From B3-G11 sp036985855 (GTDB lineage Bacteria > Actinomycetota > Acidimicrobiia > Spongiisociales > UBA5794): a DNA stretch of 20,066 nucleotides. Numbering within the stretch: position 1 is the stretch's first letter; every line of letters starts with the position of its first letter. Below are positions 15,680 to 20,066 of the stretch, piece after piece. The stretch spans positions 1 through 20,066 of the forward strand of contig BTQL01000043.1 of NCBI GenBank assembly GCA_036985855.1, read 5' to 3'. The notes beneath the pieces are model-generated. The model had not been told where the DNA came from. It made no database searches and saw nothing but the letters and a program-made list of their open reading frames with translations. A program made the position numbers and the translations under genes.

Positions 15680-16432
15680 ATGGCAACCATCTCCGACATC
15701 CACAATGCGACCCTCAGAGACGAGATCGAGGAGTTTCTCGAACGACCGGAGGAGATCGAACGCAACATCGAGCTCTTCAGCCGCGCTCGGCTGCTCATGC
15801 AAGACATCGCCGTGGCCGTGATAGAAGGTGACGATGGACAAGTCGACCGGCTGACGCGTGGAGCCTTGGACCAGGGCATAGAGGCCCTCGAGGTCATGGA
15901 TGACGGATTGATAGCCGGGATGGGAATCGTCGGTATCAAGTTCAGGGAGAACTTCCTGTTCGTACCAGAGGTCCTGGCGTGTGCCCGTGCAATGAAGGCG
16001 GGAATGGCACACATCGAACCGATCTTGATGGAATCGGGAGTCAAGCCGATCGGAACGGTGATCATGGGCACTGTCAAGGGCGACCTTCACGACATCGGCA
16101 AGAACTTGTGCATCATGATGCTGCGTGGGGCAGGGTTCGTCGTCGTCGATATCGGTGTCGACAGGTCCCCAGATGAGTTCATCGATGCCGTCGAGGAGCA
16201 AGGCGCGCGATTGTTAGGGATGTCGGCGTTGCTCACAACAACGATGCCGAACATGGGTACGACGATCGAAGCCTTCATCGACGCCGGCCTCCGCGATGAC
16301 GTGCAAATAATGGTGGGCGGCGCCCCGGTCACCCAGGAGTTCGCGGACGACATGGGCGCCGACGGCTACGGGAAGGACGCTCTCGATTGTGTGGCACTGG
16401 CAAAACAGCTCCTAACGGATGACCGCGTCTGA
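15680..16432 (+). CDS. Corrinoid (B12-binding) methyl-carrier protein (module B)
   Basis: The 250-residue protein has the same two-domain plan as the module A carrier: a helical cap with FRENFLFVPEVLACARAMKAG (88-108), then the B12 domain with KGDLHDIGKN, where Asp135, His137 and Gly140 form DxHxxG and His137 ligates cobalt. GMSALLTTTMPNMG and IMVGGAPVTQEFADDMGADGY follow. It carries an extra N-terminal helix of about 30 residues rich in Glu and Arg compared with the module A protein. It starts three bases after the preceding stop and ends two bases before the next start, so it is in a tight operon with its methyltransferase. Confidence 0.93.
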   Translation: MATISDIHNATLRDEIEEFLERPEEIERNIELFSRARLLMQDIAVAVIEGDDGQVDRLTRGALDQGIEALEVMDDGLIAGMGIVGIKFRENFLFVPEVLACARAMKAGMAHIEPILMESGVKPIGTVIMGTVKGDLHDIGKNLCIMMLRGAGFVVVDIGVDRSPDEFIDAVEEQGARLLGMSALLTTTMPNMGTTIEAFIDAGLRDDVQIMVGGAPVTQEFADDMGADGYGKDALDCVALAKQLLTDDRV

Positions 16433-16434
16433 CC

Positions 16435-16773
16435 ATGTCGGAGATCGAAACCAACGATTATCAAGAGCGTTTGGATCGCATCAGCGAGCTTTTCGCTGGT
16501 CTGGTAGCCCAAGCAGAATCCGTCTCGCAGTATCGGTGCCCCTATCGAGATCGCAACGATCACTGCACGGCGATGTTCACATGCAGAAACCAGCAACCGA
16601 TCAACGATGATCCTGAAGTCCTCGACTGCGGCAACGACGGCACATTCGACTACAGCGACGCGTGGCAGTCGCATCCGCGAAATCGGGATCGGATGAAGCA
16701 CAAGATCGAAACCATCCGACTCGAAGGGCAGCGCCGGCGCGCCGAAGGGGATGCGAGCGGCGGCAAGCCGTGA
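16435..16773 (+). CDS. Small four-cysteine protein of unknown function (module B)
   Basis: This 112-residue protein matches no family I recognise. An N-terminal helix (about 5-30) precedes a cysteine cluster: Cys35, Cys44, Cys50 and Cys65, in YRCPYRDRNDHC, FTCRNQ and VLDCGND. The spacing C-x8-C-x5-C-x14-C suits a bound metal or iron-sulfur cluster. The C-terminal third is a charged helix rich in Arg, Lys and Glu. It has no signal peptide or membrane segment. It starts two bases after the corrinoid protein stop, and its TGA overlaps the GTG of the RACo gene (16770-16773), so it is surely co-translated with them. A role as electron donor, corrinoid chaperone or regulator of reactivation is plausible (inference). 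Coding is supported by the operon spacing and by the overlap on its downstream side. Confidence 0.75.
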   Translation: MSEIETNDYQERLDRISELFAGLVAQAESVSQYRCPYRDRNDHCTAMFTCRNQQPINDDPEVLDCGNDGTFDYSDAWQSHPRNRDRMKHKIETIRLEGQRRRAEGDASGGKP

Positions 16774-18464
16774 CGGTCGTCTCGGGAAACGGTGAGATCC
16801 GACCCATCGCGATAGACAAGACGCTCTTCGACTATGCAGACGAACTCGCCCTCGAGCTTCCCACCTCCTGCGGACGCACCGGCCAATGTCACGAGTGCGT
16901 CGTTGAGGTGAAACAAGGCATGGGACTCCTCACCCCGCGTTCGGACGCAGAGATCTTCCTGGGTGATGACTATCGCCTGGCATGCCAGGCCCGCATCACC
17001 GACGTAGCGGACAACATCGAGTTCGCTCCGCTTCGGCGTCGCCGCAGCATTCTCGAACCGACGCAGCGCGCTGGTCCAGTACAGATCGCTCCCATGGTGA
17101 CCAGGGTTGGCGAAGAAGTGTTTCACGATTCCGCACTGCTCGGTCGATTCCGAGGGACCCTCTTGGGGCTCGCTATCGACCTGGGAACTACGACCATCGT
17201 CTTGGAGCTCGTCGACCTCGAAACGGGTCAAACCTTGGCCGTCAGCAGCTTCGAGAACCCCCAGCGATTCGGCGGCAGCGACGTCATGCGCAGAATCTCT
17301 TATGACGCAGACGAAACTGCCAGCGGGGAACTCCAGCAAGCCGCGGTGAAGGCCATCAACCGTGAGATTCGAGCCATGACGCGCCGCATTGGGCGACGCC
17401 CTCCGGACATCTATGAGATCGTCGTGGCAGCAAACTCGACGATGCGGGACATCCTGTTCGGGATCGATGTTCAAAGCATTGGTCAAAAGCCCTATCGCTC
17501 CCTGATCGAACACGAGTATCTGGCCGGCGAACGCGACACGACTGCACTGCTGATGGACGCCCGCGATGTGGGCCTCAGAGCGCACCTCCGCGCCAAGCTC
17601 TACGGGCTTCCGCTCGTTGCGAGCCACGTCGGTGGTGATGCCGCGGCTTGCCTCGAGGCCATCGGATTGGCCGACATGCTCGACGAAACGGTGATGCTGG
17701 TCGACATGGGCACCAACACCGAAGTGATTCTCTCCCACGAAGGGACGATCTATTCGGCTTCTTGTCCGGCAGGGCCGGCTTTCGAGGGCGGTCTGGTCAC
17801 CTACGGAATGCAGGCTTATGACGGAGCCATCGACGCGCTGCGGCTCGGCGACGATGCCACCGCCGTAGAGCACACCACCATTGGCGATGCTGCGGCAGTC
17901 GGGCTGTGCGGCTCGGGACTGATCGATCTACTCGCCGAGTTGCGCCGCGTCGACTGGATCACCGAGAAGGGTGCGTTCACCGACGACCGCAAACGGTCCC
18001 AGATCACGGTAGTCCCCGAGCGTGGGATCACCTTCTCGAGGGAAGACGCCAGCAATCTGGCCCAAGCCAAAGCTGCGAACTACAGCGGCCAGTACATCGT
18101 GTTGCGAAGCGCCGGAGTCGATCCAGGGTCGGTCGACCGACTCTATCTCGCTGGTGCGTTCGCCAACTACGTCGACGTCGCCAATGCCACGTCCATCGGC
18201 TTGCTCGCGCCCATTCCCGAAGATCGTATCGTCAAGGTCGGCAACGCTGCCCTTGAGGGGGCAAGGGCAGTGCTGCTGTCGAAACACAAACGCACAGCCC
18301 TGGAACAGTTCGTGCGCGGGATCACCCACGTAGAACTCGAGACCACTCCGGACTTCTTCGAAATATTCGTAGAGGGATGCCAGCTCAAGAAGATGCCGGA
18401 CCACCTCGGAAGCGAAAGCAAGACAGAGGGATCTGAGTCGGTGGCAACACGGAGGTTCACATGA
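16770..18464 (+). CDS. Corrinoid-activating protein: [2Fe-2S] ferredoxin plus ASKHA ATPase domain, short form (module B)
   Basis: The 564-residue protein should reactivate oxidised corrinoid for module B. Its ferredoxin domain has Cys34, Cys40, Cys43 and Cys72 (SCGRTGQCHEC...LACQAR). The ASKHA domain shows GLAIDLGTTT (133-142), VAANSTMRD (219-227), LVDMGTNTEV (310-319), GLCGSG (378-383) and YLAGAFANYVD (459-469), and ends with FVEGCQLKKMP (533-543). Only about 60 residues separate the ferredoxin from the ASKHA domain, against about 115 in the module A protein, so a linker or middle domain is shortened or missing. The frame is open back to 16662, but the GTG at 16770, overlapping the preceding TGA, starts the ferredoxin fold and is preferred. 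Its own stop overlaps the next ATG (18461-18464). Confidence 0.9.
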   Translation: MTVVSGNGEIRPIAIDKTLFDYADELALELPTSCGRTGQCHECVVEVKQGMGLLTPRSDAEIFLGDDYRLACQARITDVADNIEFAPLRRRRSILEPTQRAGPVQIAPMVTRVGEEVFHDSALLGRFRGTLLGLAIDLGTTTIVLELVDLETGQTLAVSSFENPQRFGGSDVMRRISYDADETASGELQQAAVKAINREIRAMTRRIGRRPPDIYEIVVAANSTMRDILFGIDVQSIGQKPYRSLIEHEYLAGERDTTALLMDARDVGLRAHLRAKLYGLPLVASHVGGDAAACLEAIGLADMLDETVMLVDMGTNTEVILSHEGTIYSASCPAGPAFEGGLVTYGMQAYDGAIDALRLGDDATAVEHTTIGDAAAVGLCGSGLIDLLAELRRVDWITEKGAFTDDRKRSQITVVPERGITFSREDASNLAQAKAANYSGQYIVLRSAGVDPGSVDRLYLAGAFANYVDVANATSIGLLAPIPEDRIVKVGNAALEGARAVLLSKHKRTALEQFVRGITHVELETTPDFFEIFVEGCQLKKMPDHLGSESKTEGSESVATRRFT

Positions 18465-19501
18465 CGGCCAACACATCGGAGCGCGACTTCATCGTCATCG
18501 GCGAGAACATGCATGCGAGCCGGGTAATACTCAAGAAAGGCAAGAGGTTTGTCGTCGATGGCGATCGAGAGGCCATCCGGTTTGCGACGGTCGACGGCGC
18601 CGAGCAACTATTCGAGATCCCGAACTGGGCAAGATCCGGCCAGGACTACGACGAGGGCCGCATCAAACACGTAAGGATCGCGGTGCAGGCCGCCATGAGC
18701 GGAGAACGGGGCGCTGACGTCGCTTTCTCGTACCTCGAACAGCTCGCCATTCGCCAAGAACGGGCCGGGGCAACGTTTCTCGACGTCAATGTGGACGAGG
18801 TCTCACCCAACAGGGCACAACAAGAGCAGACACTGACCTGGCTCGTCGACGCTGTCCAGTCGATGAGTCCGTTGCCGATATCCGTCGATTCTTCAGATAT
18901 CGGTCTTCTCGAGGCAGGCCTCGATGTATGCGACACACAACGGGATCGGCCAATGCTCAACTCGGCTTCGCTCGAGCGTCCCGAGATTCTCGACATCGCC
19001 CGCGATCACCACGCACGGGTCGTGCTGACCGCAGCCGGAGAATCCGGAATGCCCGAAGGAACAGATCAGCGAGTCGAGAACGCCTCAGCAATGCTTGACG
19101 CTGCACTCTCGAGCGGAATGCCGCCCGATGACCTGTTCGTTGATCCGCTGATCTTCCCGATCGCAGTCGATGGCGCATATGGCCGTCATGCCCTCGACGC
19201 GATCCGCCTGCTCAGAGAGCGTTACGGACCCGATATCCACATCACCGGGGGCTTCAGCAACGTGTCGTTCGGTATTCCCTCCCGCAGAATCATCAACGAC
19301 GTCTTTCTGCGCCTCGCCGTCGATGCAGGAGCCGACAGCGGGATCATCGATCCAGTGCTTGGCCGCGTGAGCGACGTGCTAAGCATCGACCCCGACTCCC
19401 CATCGTATCGGCTGGCCGAAGATGTCCTGATGGGACGCGACGAGGATTGCAGCGCCTACATCCGCGCCTGGCGCCAGAAGCAGCTACAGCCCCTGTACTG
19501 A
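18461..19501 (+). CDS. Pterin-dependent corrinoid methyltransferase, N-terminally extended form (module B)
   Basis: The 346-residue protein has the dihydropteroate-synthase fold of methyl-tetrahydrofolate:corrinoid methyltransferases: FLDVNVDEV (106-114), SVDSS (141-145), DPLIFPIA (228-235), GGFSNVSFGIPSRR (263-276) and IIDPVLGR (295-302). Asp143, Asp228 and Asn267 match the pterin-binding positions also seen in the module A enzyme. Compared with that enzyme it has about 45-50 additional residues near the N-terminus, after FIVIGENMHASR (10-21), with a KKGKRFVVDGDREAIRF segment. It should pass methyl groups from the module B corrinoid protein to tetrahydrofolate; another pterin acceptor cannot be excluded. 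The ATG overlaps the RACo stop (ATGA). It is the last gene of the module: the next 59 bases hold only a weak inverted repeat. Confidence 0.85.
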   Translation: MTANTSERDFIVIGENMHASRVILKKGKRFVVDGDREAIRFATVDGAEQLFEIPNWARSGQDYDEGRIKHVRIAVQAAMSGERGADVAFSYLEQLAIRQERAGATFLDVNVDEVSPNRAQQEQTLTWLVDAVQSMSPLPISVDSSDIGLLEAGLDVCDTQRDRPMLNSASLERPEILDIARDHHARVVLTAAGESGMPEGTDQRVENASAMLDAALSSGMPPDDLFVDPLIFPIAVDGAYGRHALDAIRLLRERYGPDIHITGGFSNVSFGIPSRRIINDVFLRLAVDAGADSGIIDPVLGRVSDVLSIDPDSPSYRLAEDVLMGRDEDCSAYIRAWRQKQLQPLY

Positions 19502-19560
19502 ACTGAATCATTCGCGGTCAGGGACAAGGAACGCGAACCAACGAATGGGAGAGACCAACG

Positions 19561-20066
19561 ATGCACGTGATCTACCACCACACCACCGGCCCATGGATGG
19601 AACAACGGCTGCAAGCCTTGTCCGATGAAGCCGATCTCGAGGTTCTGACGGTGCCGCCAGACGATACCGAACGTCTCGCCACGGTTCTCGAGCGAGCGGA
19701 AGTGGTATGGCACGTCCTGACGCCGTTCGAGGCTCACCACATCTCAGCCGCCCCAAATCTTCGCCTCATCCAGAAGATCGGTGTCGGCGTGAACACCATC
19801 GATCTGGACGCCGCTTCCGCACGAGGCATTCCGGTATGCAACATGCCGGGGACGAACAGTCGAGCTGTAGCGGAGATGACATTGGCGCTCATGCTTGCCT
19901 GCCTGCGAAAACTCACCTGGATTCATGATCAGACCGTTCTGGGCAAGGGGTGGGATCTCCCTCCTGAGGTGCCAGAGAGGTGTTCCGAGCTGTCCGGCCG
20001 AACCGTCGGGCTGGTGGGCTACGGCGCCGTAGCCAAGATCCTGGCGCCGATCCTGTTGGCGTTTGG
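19561..20066 (+). CDS. D-isomer-specific 2-hydroxyacid dehydrogenase, N-terminal part (runs off right edge)
   Basis: The visible 168 residues contain the N-terminal substrate-binding segment ending in IQKIGVGVNTIDLDAA (70-85), then GIPVCNMPGTNSRAVAEMTL (89-108), the family signature before the NAD domain, and the start of the Rossmann fold GRTVGLVGYGAVA (146-158). Enzymes of this family reversibly oxidise D-2-hydroxy acids (for example lactate, glycerate, phosphoglycerate, hydroxyisocaproate) to 2-oxo acids with NAD(P). The catalytic Arg, Glu and His lie beyond the edge. GGGAG nine bases before the ATG supports the start. It is in the same direction as module B, 59 bases after it, and may be its last gene. 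With the LarA homologue at the other end of the window it points to hydroxy-acid metabolism (inference). Confidence 0.88.
   Translation, partial: MHVIYHHTTGPWMEQRLQALSDEADLEVLTVPPDDTERLATVLERAEVVWHVLTPFEAHHISAAPNLRLIQKIGVGVNTIDLDAASARGIPVCNMPGTNSRAVAEMTLALMLACLRKLTWIHDQTVLGKGWDLPPEVPERCSELSGRTVGLVGYGAVAKILAPILLAF

Noticed and set aside
14744..16201. 485-codon antisense frame across the module B methyltransferase and corrinoid genes
   Set aside because: The plus strand encodes two clear protein families here. The antisense translation is rich in His, Asp and Arg without domains, a typical shadow.
16650..17873. 407-codon antisense frame across the small Cys gene and RACo
   Set aside because: A shadow of the RACo gene. 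Motifs are on the plus strand only.
4169..19501. Recent tandem duplication as the origin of the two corrinoid modules
   Set aside because: Gene order, accessory genes, protein lengths and residues outside the motifs differ too much by eye. Separate acquisition or ancient divergence fits better.
19517..19537. Inverted repeat (TTCGCG...CGCGAA) after module B as a terminator
   Set aside because: The stem is short, the loop is long and no T-run follows, so it is not convincing as an intrinsic terminator.

Overview
The window is GC-rich (about 60% by eye) bacterial DNA, almost entirely protein-coding, with GTG starts and several stop/start overlaps. A homodimeric-type pyruvate dehydrogenase E1 (AceE), complete cobalamin-dependent methyl-transfer gene sets and a nickel-pincer (lar) operon together fit an uncultured-type Actinomycetota (Acidimicrobiia-like) or a comparable high-GC lineage. 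No rRNA or other marker gene is present, so this placement is an inference. I saw no tRNA, rRNA, CRISPR, insertion sequence or integrase.

Region 1 (1-4147) concerns the nickel-pincer nucleotide (NPN) cofactor. The 5' end of a LarA-family (lactate racemase-like) gene runs off the left edge on the minus strand. Divergently from it run an alpha/beta hydrolase gene and then larE, larB and larC, the whole pathway that makes NPN from nicotinate adenine dinucleotide. larE, larB and larC overlap or abut, so cofactor synthesis and its likely user sit side by side.

Region 2 (4169-9734, minus strand) is corrinoid methyl-transfer module A. In transcription order it holds a B12-binding corrinoid protein, a DUF1638-type protein, a methyl-tetrahydrofolate:corrinoid methyltransferase, a ferredoxin-ASKHA corrinoid-reactivating protein (RACo/RamA type), and a zinc-motif methyltransferase of the uroporphyrinogen-decarboxylase superfamily. 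A 12-helix APC-family permease (9905-11260) lies just upstream on the same strand and may import the substrate.

Region 3 (11261-14641) holds a 407-base stretch without a convincing gene, then aceE on the minus strand, then a divergent control region. That region carries a promoter-like TTGATG-N17-TATTAT and three short palindromes.

Region 4 (14642-19501, plus strand) is corrinoid module B: zinc-motif methyltransferase, corrinoid protein, a small four-cysteine protein of unknown function, a shorter RACo, and an N-terminally extended pterin-dependent methyltransferase, with almost every stop codon touching the next start. A D-2-hydroxyacid dehydrogenase gene follows and runs off the right edge.

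Working model (inference): each module removes a methyl group from a substrate onto cob(I)alamin and passes it to tetrahydrofolate, with the RACo protein rescuing oxidised corrinoid. The LarA homologue and the 2-hydroxyacid dehydrogenase suggest that an alpha-hydroxy acid is handled in the same locus, and AceE could take pyruvate to acetyl-CoA. The co-location of NPN synthesis, two non-identical corrinoid modules and 2-hydroxyacid enzymes is the most notable feature of the window.
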